64,000 bases of DNA from Micromonospora sp. NBRC 110009. GTDB lineage: Bacteria > Actinomycetota > Actinomycetes > Mycobacteriales > Micromonosporaceae. Where the stretch lies: contig NZ_CP130427.1 of the NCBI RefSeq assembly GCF_030518795.1, positions 5,208,001-5,272,000 of the forward strand. The letters are read 5' to 3'. The translations under genes were made by a program, and so were the position numbers. Under the pieces are notes generated by a model, which saw nothing but the letters and a program-made list of their open reading frames with translations, ran no database searches and was not told the DNA's origin. Below are positions 17,386 through 25,837 of the stretch, piece after piece (position 1 is the first letter of the stretch; each line of letters starts with the position of its first letter).

Positions 17386-18672
17386 TCAGCGGTGCTGCCG
17401 GATGCGGTCCCAGGCGCTCGGGGGCACCAGCCCCACCCCGGTGCGGAGCGGGGTGGCGACCGGGGCGCCGTCACCGGCGACAGCGCTGAGCCGGCCGTGT
17501 TCGGCCCCGGCCGGCAGCCGGGCGGGCACGGCCGGGAGGTCCGCGTCCAGCCGTACCCGCATGCCGGGCCAGCCCACCACGGTCAGGTCCCGCGCCGCCG
17601 TGATCGTGGTGCCGGCGCCGAGCGGCCCCCGCACGGTGGCCACCTGATCGCCGGCCCGGACGATCGGGTGCACCGCGATCGCCGCGGCGGCGGCGCGGAC
17701 CAGCGGACGGGTCACCCGGAACACCCGGTCCAGCTGCACCGGGGTGTTGGCGCCGGGCTGCCCCAGGACAGCGCCCACGATGGTGATGCTCCGGCCACCC
17801 ACCTTGACGACGGCGGCGAAGACGAGGCAGCCGCCGGCCTCGTCGGTGGACCCGGTCTTGATTCCCACGACGCCGTCCCGGCCGACCAGGGAGTTGTAGT
17901 TCTCCACCGTGCCGGCGACCGGCAGAGTGGCCTTCTTCTGCGCCACGATCTCCGCGAACGCCGGCAGTTTCATCGCCTTGCGGGCCAGTATCACCTGATC
18001 GACGGCGGTGCTGACGGTGCCCGGGTCGTACCCGGACGGATCGGTGTAATGGGTGTTGGTCATACCGAGCGCGGCGGCGGTGTCGTTCATCTTGGCGATG
18101 AATGCCTCGATGCTGCCGGCGTCCCAGGCGGCGAGGATCCGCGCCATGTTGTTCGCCGACGGCAGCAGCACCGCCTGGAGCGCCTGGCGCTCGGTGAAGA
18201 CCGCGCCCGTGACGACCGGGATCAGCGACTCGCCACGCGCCTGCTCCGCCGGGTACGCGGCGGCCTGCTCCGCGCTGACGGTGAGGTCCGGTCCCGGCTC
18301 GCCCCGGCGCAGGGGGTGCTCGGTCAGGATGACGTACGCGGTCATCACCTTGGTCACGCTCGCGATGGGCACCGGGTGGCTCCCGCCCGACCGGCCCAGC
18401 GAGCCCACCCCCACGACCGAGAGGGCGGCCTGCCCCGTCTTCGGCCACGGCATCGCCGGGACCTTGCCGGGAATGGTCCTCGACACCGCCAGGGTCCGGG
18501 TGACGGTCGGCGCGGGCAGCGGGCGAAGCAGCGGCGCGATCGCGACCAGCCCCGCTCCGGCCAGCAACAGGGCCAGCAGCGCGCAGATCAGCAGCCGCGG
18601 GCGGCGCGCCCGACGCCGCCGCGGTGGTGGTGCGGCGACCGCCGGGATCACCTGGGTCGGCGCGTCGAGCAT
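17386..18672 (-). CDS. D-alanyl-D-alanine carboxypeptidase, peptidase S11 family
   Basis: 428 aa. A Pro/Arg-rich cytoplasmic N-terminus is followed by one membrane helix (about 26-50) and a penicillin-binding-protein fold with all three active-site motifs: SVTK (Ser105, Lys108), SAN (172-174) and KTG (272-274). It trims the terminal D-Ala of peptidoglycan peptides outside the membrane. The start at 18672 has a good GGGAGG site 9 bases upstream. An in-frame ATG at 18723 would add 17 residues and overlaps the stop of a small upstream frame as ATGA, so coupled translation from there is possible. Confidence 0.9.
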   Translation of the reverse strand: MLDAPTQVIPAVAAPPPRRRRARRPRLLICALLALLLAGAGLVAIAPLLRPLPAPTVTRTLAVSRTIPGKVPAMPWPKTGQAALSVVGVGSLGRSGGSHPVPIASVTKVMTAYVILTEHPLRRGEPGPDLTVSAEQAAAYPAEQARGESLIPVVTGAVFTERQALQAVLLPSANNMARILAAWDAGSIEAFIAKMNDTAAALGMTNTHYTDPSGYDPGTVSTAVDQVILARKAMKLPAFAEIVAQKKATLPVAGTVENYNSLVGRDGVVGIKTGSTDEAGGCLVFAAVVKVGGRSITIVGAVLGQPGANTPVQLDRVFRVTRPLVRAAAAAIAVHPIVRAGDQVATVRGPLGAGTTITAARDLTVVGWPGMRVRLDADLPAVPARLPAGAEHGRLSAVAGDGAPVATPLRTGVGLVPPSAWDRIRQHR

Positions 18673-18719
18673 GTGGACATCCCTCCCGTACGGCGCGGCG
18701 GTGCCTTGCCCTCGCCGCG

Positions 18720-18932
18720 TCATACGCCGGCCCCGAGGTCGCCACCGGCGGGTACGCCACGCTGCTCGGAGTCGGCAACCTCGTACCCGGCGGCCGTCCG
18801 CCGCCCGGCGGCCGCGCTGGCCCGCCGGATCGCGAGGGTCTCCCGGATACGCCGGCGCACGGCCCGCCATTGCCGGTCGTTCCTGCTCTGCGCTGGCGAT
18901 GGTGCCACAAGCCCTCGTTCCCGTGCGAACAT
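18720..18932 (-). CDS. Possible small Arg-rich protein upstream of the carboxypeptidase
   Basis: A 70-residue frame from the ATG at 18932, rich in Arg and Ala (RQWRAVRRRIRETLAIRR could be an amphipathic helix). I recognise no family. Its stop forms an ATGA overlap with the longer alternative start of the carboxypeptidase, the only argument for a real gene. There is no strong ribosome binding site. The wider 435-base stretch between the carboxypeptidase and the M23 peptidase (18673-19107) otherwise shows nothing I can name. Confidence 0.3.
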   Translation of the reverse strand: MFARERGLVAPSPAQSRNDRQWRAVRRRIRETLAIRRASAAAGRRTAAGYEVADSEQRGVPAGGDLGAGV

Positions 18933-19107
18933 GCCGGCACGGTACGGACCCAGGTGTGAAGAACTGACGAAGAAGTGATGACGCCACCGTGCGAGCGCCG
19001 GTCGCACCGCTTCTGCACGACAGGTTCACTGCTGCTGACCGCCCGCACCATCGAGGTCGACGTGCTGTTGGGCCTCGACATCGGCGCCGACCACCGGGAG
19101 GCGCGGG

Positions 19108-20304
19108 TCAGAGCCAGGGCAGCGGGTCCACGGCCCGGCCGCCGAGCCGCACCTCGAAGTGCAGGTGGGGACCGGTCGACGCGCCGGTGGAGCCGACCAG
19201 GCCGATCACCTGCCCGGCACGGACCCGCTGACCGGGCGACACCAGCAGGCGGGACTGGTGGCCGTAGCAGGTGGAGAGCCGCTGCCCGTCCGCCCTGCCG
19301 TGGTCGATGCAGGTGTAGTTGCCGTAGCCGCCGTACCAGCCGGCGCGGGTGACCCGGCCGTCCATCGCGGCGACGATCGGCGTGCCGGCCGGGGCGGCGA
19401 GGTCCACGCCGGGATGCCGCTGCCAGACGTGGTAGTAGGGATCGAACCGGACGCCGTACCCGCTGGTGAGGCGGCCGGCCACCGGCCGGCCCAGCCGGCC
19501 GCCGCCCCTGGTGGTCTCCTCGTGGTTCGGTGCCGCGGCCGGGACCACGGCGGAGCGGGCGCGCCGGTCGATCTCCTGCCGGAGGGTCGTCTCTTCCCGC
19601 TGGCGGCGGCCGAGTTCGGCCTGGCCGGAGGTGATCGCGGCGGACAGGGCGGCGGCGCGGCCGGTGGGGGTGTCGACCAGGTCCGCCGCGTCCGCCACGG
19701 CGATGGGCGGCGGGTCGCCCGGAGCCCCGCCCGCCGTCAGCGCGGTCAGCAGCTGCAGCACCGGGTCCGGTTCGCGCTGCACCCGGTCCAGGTCGTCGCG
19801 GGTGCGGGCGAGGATGTTCTGCAGGTACTGGATCCGGTGCTGGACCTCGGTCAGCGCGGCGACCTGCCGGGCCTGGGGCGTGACGGCGGCGTCGACCGGT
19901 GGTTGGGGATACAGGTCGGCACCCGGGTCGTCGGTGATGACGGTGGCGGCGCTGTCCGGGTCGATGGCCGGGGCGGCGGGGGAGTCCGGGGCGGTGGTGG
20001 ACCGGGGCGCGGCGGGTGACGCCGGTGTGCTGGGGCGCGACCCGGTGGGCGAGCCGCTCGGCGTGGGGGAGGGGCGGGTCAGGATCGGCGGCCGGAGCGG
20101 CGAGACCGTGACGGAGGGCAGCGTGATCGACGGCGGTTTCACCGGCGGCAGCGACACGGACACTGACAGGCTGGGCTGGGGAAGGGGCAGGATCGGGTCG
20201 GCCGCGGCGCTGTCCGCCCCGATCGGCAGGCTCACCGACGTCACGGTCAGGGCCGCCGCCCCGGCGGTCGCCGCCAGCGCCGCCCGTCGCCACGCGTGGT
20301 TCAT
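19108..20304 (-). CDS. Secreted M23 family metallopeptidase
   Basis: 398 aa. A signal peptide (about residues 1-35, ending AAA) is followed by a long Pro/Ser/Thr-rich region (about 36-135), an alpha-helical, probably coiled-coil segment (about 140-250, with LTEVQHRIQYLQNIL and RRQREETTLRQEI), and a C-terminal LytM/M23 domain. Zinc motifs are HPGVD (HxxxD), CYGHQSR and HLHFEVR, so all metal ligands are kept and the enzyme should be active on peptidoglycan cross-links. GGGAGG precedes the ATG. The helical arm recalls EnvC/NlpD-type or RipA-like regulators of cell separation. Confidence 0.9.
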   Translation of the reverse strand: MNHAWRRAALAATAGAAALTVTSVSLPIGADSAAADPILPLPQPSLSVSVSLPPVKPPSITLPSVTVSPLRPPILTRPSPTPSGSPTGSRPSTPASPAAPRSTTAPDSPAAPAIDPDSAATVITDDPGADLYPQPPVDAAVTPQARQVAALTEVQHRIQYLQNILARTRDDLDRVQREPDPVLQLLTALTAGGAPGDPPPIAVADAADLVDTPTGRAAALSAAITSGQAELGRRQREETTLRQEIDRRARSAVVPAAAPNHEETTRGGGRLGRPVAGRLTSGYGVRFDPYYHVWQRHPGVDLAAPAGTPIVAAMDGRVTRAGWYGGYGNYTCIDHGRADGQRLSTCYGHQSRLLVSPGQRVRAGQVIGLVGSTGASTGPHLHFEVRLGGRAVDPLPWL

Positions 20305-20387
20305 GCCGCAGCCTCCCGCCGCCGATCCCGTCAGCTCTTACATCGGATTCCGTGGTGTCGGCGTAACAGGTGGTGGGAGTGCGGCGT

Positions 20388-21023
20388 TCACGTGCCGCCC
20401 GGGCGTCTGCGCCGGCGGGCCAGCAGCAGCGCGCCGACCGCGATAGCGCCGGCCACCAGCACCGCCACGGCCGGAGCCGCCATCGACCGCCGGTGTGGCG
20501 GAACGATCGTCACCGCGGCTTCGGTCTGCCCCGGCGACTCCAGGATCGTCGGGTCCGCCCCGGGAATCAGGTACGCGTTGCTGGCGACCTGGGCGCTGCC
20601 GCCGGCGAACTGCGCGGCGGTGAGGGTGACCCGGTTGCGGACCAGCGCGCCGCGTGGCTCGCCCGGGCTGATCCGGCCGGTGATCGTGACGCGCGGCGCT
20701 GTCCCACCGGCGGCCAGCCGGACGTCACCCAGTTCGCAGACGACGGTACGGGCGGAGACGGTGCACCGGCCGGGTTCGGCGCGGGCGGTGATGCTGTCCA
20801 GGTCGGCCGTGGTGGTGAGGGTGATCACCGCCGCGGTCAGCGCGGCCGTGCCGGAGATCGTGATGGTGTGGGTGACCTGCTGTCCGGGCAGCGCCCCGAA
20901 CGGGGCGGTGGTGAGCACGGGTGTCGCGTCGACCGGGGGCCCCGGGGTCGGGGTCGGTGTCGGGGCGATCAGCGTCGCGGCGGCGACCATGCTCACCACC
21001 GGCCCGGCAACGGACTCCCACAT
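20388..21023 (-). CDS. Surface protein with DUF11-type domain and C-terminal anchor
   Basis: 211 aa. An N-terminal hydrophobic segment (about residues 1-20) leads into a TPTPTPGPP linker and a beta-rich domain of the DUF11/conserved-repeat type (PGQQVTHTITISGTAA; VCELGDVRLAAGGTAPRVTI). A C-terminal helix (about 185-204) followed by RRRRRPGG gives type I membrane topology. There is no LPXTG motif. The start MWESVAG was preferred over a longer upstream frame because the hydrophobic signal begins there. It lies upstream of the M23 peptidase on the same strand, so both may serve the cell envelope. Function unknown. Confidence 0.72.
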   Translation of the reverse strand: MWESVAGPVVSMVAAATLIAPTPTPTPGPPVDATPVLTTAPFGALPGQQVTHTITISGTAALTAAVITLTTTADLDSITARAEPGRCTVSARTVVCELGDVRLAAGGTAPRVTITGRISPGEPRGALVRNRVTLTAAQFAGGSAQVASNAYLIPGADPTILESPGQTEAAVTIVPPHRRSMAAPAVAVLVAGAIAVGALLLARRRRRPGGT

Positions 21024-21129
21024 GCCCACACTGTAGGCCCGCCGCGGGGCCTTCGCCGGGCACCTTCCGAGAGAGCGGGTGCGGCATGAGGCAGGTGCCG
21101 CGGCCGCGTCACCGGGGTACGACAGGGGC

Positions 21130-21504
21130 ATGGCAGACCGACCACGACTGACCCTGGCCGCCACCGTGCTGGACTCGCCCGACGCGCAGGAACTCGCCGC
21201 GTTCTACGAGCGCCTGCTCGGCTGGGCCCGGCACGAGGACGAGCCGGACTGGGTGGTGCTGCGCGCGTCGGACGGCCACGGGGCGCTGTCCTTCCAGACC
21301 GAGCCCGCGTACGTGCGCCCGGTCTGGCCCGCCGGCCCGGGGGAGCCGCAGATGATGGCCCACCTCGACATCAGCGTCGACGACCTGGAATCGGCGTCGG
21401 CCCACGCGGTGGCCGCCGGCGCGACGGTGGCGGACTTCCAGCCCCAGGCCGACGTGCGGGTGCACCTCGATCCGGCCGGTCACCCGTTCTGCCTCTTCAC
21501 CTGA
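21130..21504 (+). CDS. VOC (glyoxalase/bleomycin resistance) family protein
   Basis: 124 aa, one complete VOC module of two beta-alpha-beta-beta-beta units. The pattern LDSPDAQELAAFYERLLGW at the N-terminus, HLDISVDDL in the middle and VHLDPAGHPFCLF at the end is typical of actinobacterial glyoxalase-like proteins of unknown substrate. It could bind a metal through the His/Glu positions of the fold. It is divergent from the DUF11 gene and stands alone in its operon. Confidence 0.85.
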   Translation: MADRPRLTLAATVLDSPDAQELAAFYERLLGWARHEDEPDWVVLRASDGHGALSFQTEPAYVRPVWPAGPGEPQMMAHLDISVDDLESASAHAVAAGATVADFQPQADVRVHLDPAGHPFCLFT

Positions 21505-21591
21505 GCCTGGTGCCCTCCGGCGTCTTCGGTCCATCCCGCTGGACGTCTTCGGCCTCGACCCGGCGCGGGCGGCGGCCTGACCGGAACACGT

Positions 21592-21623
21592 GGCGGCACC
21601 CGGCCCGGCGCCGGGGTGCCGCC
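21592..21623 (+). terminator. Stem-loop after the VOC gene
   Basis: A GC-rich 13-bp inverted repeat (GGCGGCACCCGGC with its complement, one bulged G in the right arm) with a short loop lies 88 bases after the VOC stop and about 75 bases before the next start. No long T run follows, as is usual in these genomes. Confidence 0.5.
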
Positions 21624-21697
21624 CGTTGTGGATCCGCCATTCCCCGGACACTGCACGTCGCGGTCGACCACAGTGATGGCGTGGCGGAGGAGCGGGC

Positions 21698-23038
21698 ATG
21701 ACTGGACTGCGTACCGACCTGTACGAGCTGCGGATGGCGGCCAGCTACCTGCGTCGCGGCATGACCGAGCCGGCCACGTTCAGCCTCTTCGTCCGCCGCC
21801 TGCCGCACCGGCGGGGCTTCCTGGTCGCGGCCGGGCTGGCCGAGGCGCTGGCCTTCCTGGAGGGCTTCGCGTTCGACGACGACGAGCTGGGCTACCTGCG
21901 CGAGGTCGTCGGGCTCGACCAGCCGACCCTGGCGGCGCTCGCCGGGCTGCGGTTCACCGGCGACGTGTGGGCCGTACCGGAGGGGCGAGTGGTCTTCGCC
22001 GACGAGCCGTTGCTGGAGGTGACCGCGCCCATCGCGGAGGCGCAGCTGGTGGAGACCGGGGTGCTGAACCTGATCACCTTCCACACCACGGTGGCCACCA
22101 AGGCCGCCCGCTGCCGGCTCGCCGCCGGCGACGCGCAGCTGATCGACTTCGCGTTCCGTCGCACCCACGGCATCGAAGCCGGGGCGGGTGTGGCGCGGGC
22201 GTCGGCCATCGCCGGCTTCGCCGCGACCAGCCACGTCGAGGCCGCCCGGCGGTACGGGCTCAACCCGTCGGGGACGATGGCCCACTCGTACGTCGAGGCG
22301 TTCCCGGACGAGCGGGCCGCGTTCCGCGCCTTCGCCGCCGACTTCCCGACGAACCCGATTTTTCTGGTCGACACCTACGACACGCCCGCCGGCGTGCGGG
22401 CCGCCGTCGACGTCATCACCGAACTCGGGCTGACCGGCCCGATGGCCGTGCGGCTCGACTCCGGTGACCTGGCGGCACTGGCCCGGGAGTCGCGCGCGAT
22501 CCTGGACGAGGCCGGACTGCGACAGGCCAAGATCGTTGCCAGCGGCAGCCTCGACGAGGACCTGATCGCGGCGCTGGTCGCCCAGGGCGCACCGATCGAC
22601 GGGTACGGCGTGGGCACGAAGATGGGCGTCTCCTACGACGCGCCGTCCCTGGACAGCGCCTACAAACTGGTCGCCTACGGCGACCGGCCGGTGCTGAAGC
22701 TGTCGCCCGGCAAGGCCACCCTCCCCGGTCCCAAGCAGGTCTTCCGAGCTCCCGCCGGTGCCGGCGGGGATCTCGTCGGATTGCGCGACGAGTCGCCGCC
22801 GGCGGAGCGCGAGCGGTTGCTGGTGCCGGTCATGCGCGGTGGCCGGCGCAAGGAGAGTGCCGATCCGGCCGGCGAGGTGCGGGCGGCGCGGGACCGGTTC
22901 GACGCCGACCTCGCCTGGTTGCCGGAGGCGGCCCGGCGGCTGGCCGATCCGACGCCGGTCGCTGTCACGGTCACCCCGTCCCTGTCGGCGCTGCATGACC
23001 GGGTGAAGGGGCAACTGGGCGGCGGTGCGGGCTACTGA
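21698..23038 (+). CDS. pncB: Nicotinate phosphoribosyltransferase
   Basis: 446 aa. The N-terminus LRTDLYELRMAASYLRRGM and the later RRTHGIEAG, TSHVEAARRYGL, GTMAHSYVEAF and RLDSGDLAALARESR stretches are typical of NAPRTase. It joins nicotinate to PRPP with ATP hydrolysis, the first step of the Preiss-Handler NAD salvage pathway. The histidine in GTMAHSYVEAF corresponds to the phosphorylated residue region. Its ATG is preceded by GGAGGAG. It appears monocistronic; the next gene has its own operator. Confidence 0.93.
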   Translation: MTGLRTDLYELRMAASYLRRGMTEPATFSLFVRRLPHRRGFLVAAGLAEALAFLEGFAFDDDELGYLREVVGLDQPTLAALAGLRFTGDVWAVPEGRVVFADEPLLEVTAPIAEAQLVETGVLNLITFHTTVATKAARCRLAAGDAQLIDFAFRRTHGIEAGAGVARASAIAGFAATSHVEAARRYGLNPSGTMAHSYVEAFPDERAAFRAFAADFPTNPIFLVDTYDTPAGVRAAVDVITELGLTGPMAVRLDSGDLAALARESRAILDEAGLRQAKIVASGSLDEDLIAALVAQGAPIDGYGVGTKMGVSYDAPSLDSAYKLVAYGDRPVLKLSPGKATLPGPKQVFRAPAGAGGDLVGLRDESPPAERERLLVPVMRGGRRKESADPAGEVRAARDRFDADLAWLPEAARRLADPTPVAVTVTPSLSALHDRVKGQLGGGAGY

Positions 23039-23053
23039 TCGCCCGGTCGCGTG

Positions 23054-23069
23054 TGTACCATCTGGTACA
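23054..23069. promoter_or_regulatory. Operator palindrome at the start of the SRPBCC-TetR operon
   Basis: TGTACCATCTGGTACA is a perfect inverted repeat (7-bp arms, 2-base centre) whose last base is the A of the SRPBCC start codon. Size and symmetry fit a TetR-family operator, and a TetR gene is the second gene of this operon, so autorepression by direct block of transcription or initiation is the simplest reading. Confidence 0.7.
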
Positions 23070-23536
23070 TGGACTACTCGGAGACGATCACCACCCCGGC
23101 GGGGCTCGATCACGCCTGGGCCGCGCTGACGGACGTGACGAGCTATCCCCGGTGGACGGCCTCGATGTCGACGGTGGAGCCGCTCGACGGCCCGGTTCTG
23201 CAGCCGGGCAACCGGTTCCGCGTCCGGCAGCCCGGCCTGCCGACGGTCGTGTGGCGGATCTGCGAGGTGGTGCCGGGCAGCTCGTTCGCCTGGGAATCAC
23301 ACGCTCCCGGCGTGCACACGGTTGCCCACCACCGGCTCGACCGCGACCCGGACGGTACGACCCGGATCAGCATCGGCATCCGGCAGAACGGTGCCCTCGC
23401 CTGGCTGGTCGCGCTGCTGACCGCAGCTCGGACCCGGCGGTACCTGCGGCTGGAGGCGGCCGGGCTGAAGGCGGCCGCCGAGGCGGATGCCGGCGCGGCG
23501 GCGGGCGACGGCGCGGCGTCCACCGGTGGCCGGTGA
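23069..23536 (+). CDS. SRPBCC (START/Bet v1-like) family protein
   Basis: 155 aa. The N-terminal pattern MDYSETITTPAGLDHAWAALTDVTSYPRWTASM is the polyketide cyclase/dehydrase type of the SRPBCC fold, a hydrophobic ligand pocket. WRICEVVPGSSFAW and TRISIGIRQNG follow the expected strands, and the last helix (about 110-145) runs into an Ala/Gly-rich tail. The ATG at 23069 was preferred to the GTG at 23051 because homology starts there. No good ribosome binding site is present, so a leaderless transcript is possible. The TetR gene downstream overlaps its 3' end. Confidence 0.82.
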   Translation: MDYSETITTPAGLDHAWAALTDVTSYPRWTASMSTVEPLDGPVLQPGNRFRVRQPGLPTVVWRICEVVPGSSFAWESHAPGVHTVAHHRLDRDPDGTTRISIGIRQNGALAWLVALLTAARTRRYLRLEAAGLKAAAEADAGAAAGDGAASTGGR

Positions 23537-24095
23537 CGCCCGCGAGGCGCTGCTCGACCGGTGCGTCGACGCCCTGAAGGAGGGCGGGTTCAGCCAGCTC
23601 AGCCTCCGCGAGATCGCCTCCGCCACGGGCACCAGCCACCGCATGCTGATCTACCACTTCGGCAGCCGGGAAGGCCTGCTCGCGGAGGTCGTCCGGCGGA
23701 TCGAGGCCGAGCAGCGCGCCGCGCTCGCCGCGCTGGCCGCCGGCAGCGATGATCCGGTCGAGGTGAGCGGGCGCTTCTGGCGGCGCCTGGCCGACCCGGC
23801 GTTGGCCCCGGCGGAACGTTTGTTCTTCGAGATCTACGCGCACGCCCTGTTCGGCCGGTCCTGGACCGAGTCGTTCCGCGCCTCGGTCATCGCCGCGTGG
23901 GCGGCCCCTGTCGAGGAGATGTTCGGCCAGCTCGGGTACGACCCGACCGAGGCCCGCCGACGCGCCCGGTTGGCCCTCGCCGCGACCCGTGGCCTGCTGC
24001 TGGATCTGCTGATCACCGGCGACCGGGAGATCCTCGACGGCGCCGCCGACCTGTTCGCCCGGCTCATCACGGCACCACCCGCACCGAAGGCGTGA
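23487..24095 (+). CDS. TetR family transcriptional regulator
   Basis: 202 aa. A helix-turn-helix domain near residues 18-62 contains LSLREIASATGTSHRMLIYHFGSREGLL, followed by a helical ligand domain. The first ATG lies 50 bases inside the SRPBCC gene; a GTG at 23526 would give a shorter protein that still contains the whole DNA-binding domain and may be the true start. Genetic linkage with the TGTACCA-TC-TGGTACA palindrome upstream of the operon makes it the probable autoregulator of its own operon, and possibly of the following FAD monooxygenase, whose start is 68 bases downstream. Confidence 0.87.
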   Translation: MPARRRATARRPPVAGDAREALLDRCVDALKEGGFSQLSLREIASATGTSHRMLIYHFGSREGLLAEVVRRIEAEQRAALAALAAGSDDPVEVSGRFWRRLADPALAPAERLFFEIYAHALFGRSWTESFRASVIAAWAAPVEEMFGQLGYDPTEARRRARLALAATRGLLLDLLITGDREILDGAADLFARLITAPPAPKA

Positions 24096-24163
24096 GCCGC
24101 GGGGGAAACCTCGGTATTGTCAGGCGGCGGCGGGCAGTCACCCGGTCCGAGCCAGGGGGCGCG

Positions 24164-25747
24164 ATGGACGCGGTCGAGGTGCTGGTGGTCGGGGCCGGGC
24201 CGACCGGGCTCGCCATGGCCAGGCAGTTGGCCGCGTTGGGGGTCTGGACCCGCGTGGTCGACCGGGCGCTGGACCGGGTGCGCGAGTCGCGCGCGCTGGC
24301 TGTCCAGCCGCGCACCCTGGAGGTCCTCGCCGGGCTCGGCGTGACCGACGAGTTGGTCTCCCGGGGCAATCCCGCGGTGCGGCTGTGCCTGCACACCCGG
24401 GGCCGCCAGCGGACGGTGCCGCTGTTCGACCTCGGTCTGCCCGACACCGCGTACCCGTATCTGCTTCTGCTGTCCCAGGCGGAGACCGAACGGATCCTGG
24501 GCGAGCACCTGGCGACGGCGGGGATCACCGTCGAGCGGGGCGTCGAGCTGGTCGGGCTGGACCGGACCGGGGACGGGGCGGTGGCGACGCTGCGGCACCG
24601 GGACGGCGGTGCGGAACGGGTGTCAGCCCGGTACGTGGTGGGCTGCGACGGTGCGCACAGCACCGTCCGCCACCTGGCCGGGATCGGGTTCCAGGGTGCC
24701 GCGTACCCGCAGACGTTCGTCCTGGCCGACGTCGAGGCCGACGGCGTGGGCGTCGGCGCGGCGCACGCGTTCCTCGCCGAGCGGGGGATGTTCCTCCTCT
24801 TCCCGCTCGGCCGCCCGGCCACCTGGCGGGTGGTGGCCGTGCGACCACGCACCGACCGGACTCCACCGGACGCCCCGGTCACCCTCAGCGGGTTGCAGGC
24901 CCTCGCCGACGGCTACACCGGCGCGACGGTGCGACTGCACGACCCGGTCTGGATGACCAACTTCCGGCTGCACCACCGCGCTGCCACCCGCTACCGCTCC
25001 GGGCCGCTGTTCCTGGCCGGCGACGCCGCACACATCCACAGCCCCGCCGGGGGGCAGGGCATGAACACCGGCATCCAGGACGCGGTCAACCTCGGGTGGA
25101 AGTTGGCCCACGCGCTGCGGGGCGACGCCGACCCGCTGCTGCTGGAGAGCTACGAGGCGGAGCGGGCGCCGGTCGGCCGGATGGTCCTGCGCTTCACGGA
25201 TCGGGCGTTCACCGTCGCCACCGCCACCAATCCGCTCGTGCGCTTCGCCCGTTCCCGGATCGCCCCCGCGGTGATCCCCGCGGTGCTCGCCCCGCGGTTC
25301 GTCCGGTCCATCGCCTTCCGCACGATCGCGGAGTTGGCCATCCGCTACCGCAGGAGCCCGCTGTCGATGGAGGGACCGGGTGCGCCGCGCAGGGGTCCGC
25401 GAGCCGGCGACCGGCTACCCGACGTTCCACTGTCGCCCGGCGGGGACCGGCCGACCCTGCACCGGCTCACGGCTGCGCCCGGCTGGCATCTGCTGCTGTG
25501 CGGGCCGCCGGGCGCCTGGCCGGACCCGTTGACCGCCGCGCTCGACCGGTACGCGGTCAGCGTGCACCGGCTGACCGCACCCGCCTCCGGGGTGGACCCG
25601 GTCCCGGCGCTGCGTCGGCTCGGCGTCGCCCGAGGAGCCGCGGCGCTGTATCTCGTGCGGCCGGACGGGCACGTCGGCTACCGAAGCGGCGGAGGTGAGG
25701 TGACCGGGCTGCTGGCCTACCTCGAGCGGTGGCTCGGTGCGCGATGA
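24164..25747 (+). CDS. FAD-dependent aromatic monooxygenase (PHBH-like)
   Basis: 527 aa. Residues 1-370 hold the group A flavin monooxygenase core: GAGPTGLAMARQ (dinucleotide fold), CDGAHSTVR (DG motif, about residue 163) and LAGDAAHIHSPAGGQGMNTGIQDA (GD motif, about 285). The last 110 residues resemble the thioredoxin-like C-terminal domain of phenol hydroxylase-type and polyketide-tailoring hydroxylases (PGWHLLLCG). Likely an NAD(P)H-dependent hydroxylase of an aromatic or polyketide compound. It may be controlled by the neighbouring TetR. AGGGGG lies 5-10 bases before the ATG. Confidence 0.88.
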   Translation: MDAVEVLVVGAGPTGLAMARQLAALGVWTRVVDRALDRVRESRALAVQPRTLEVLAGLGVTDELVSRGNPAVRLCLHTRGRQRTVPLFDLGLPDTAYPYLLLLSQAETERILGEHLATAGITVERGVELVGLDRTGDGAVATLRHRDGGAERVSARYVVGCDGAHSTVRHLAGIGFQGAAYPQTFVLADVEADGVGVGAAHAFLAERGMFLLFPLGRPATWRVVAVRPRTDRTPPDAPVTLSGLQALADGYTGATVRLHDPVWMTNFRLHHRAATRYRSGPLFLAGDAAHIHSPAGGQGMNTGIQDAVNLGWKLAHALRGDADPLLLESYEAERAPVGRMVLRFTDRAFTVATATNPLVRFARSRIAPAVIPAVLAPRFVRSIAFRTIAELAIRYRRSPLSMEGPGAPRRGPRAGDRLPDVPLSPGGDRPTLHRLTAAPGWHLLLCGPPGAWPDPLTAALDRYAVSVHRLTAPASGVDPVPALRRLGVARGAAALYLVRPDGHVGYRSGGGEVTGLLAYLERWLGAR

Positions 25748-25767
25748 TCAGACGTACACCGGGGCGA

Positions 25768-25802
25768 CCACCGGCCCGTCGCGTCGGACGACGGGCCGGT
25801 GG
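25768..25802. terminator. Bidirectional stem-loop between convergent genes
   Basis: A perfect 14-bp inverted repeat (CCACCGGCCCGTCG and its complement) with a 7-base loop sits in the 90-base gap between the FAD monooxygenase and the GH32 gene. The convergent arrangement and high stability support a shared transcription terminator. Confidence 0.75.
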
Positions 25803-25837
25803 GTGGGGTCGCGACGGTTGGTGGCCCTCGCCGCTGG

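Noticed and set aside
23051..23068. Earlier GTG start for the SRPBCC protein (MCTIWY...)
   Set aside because: It would run through the operator palindrome and adds residues not expected for the fold; MDYSET is the usual type of N-terminus.
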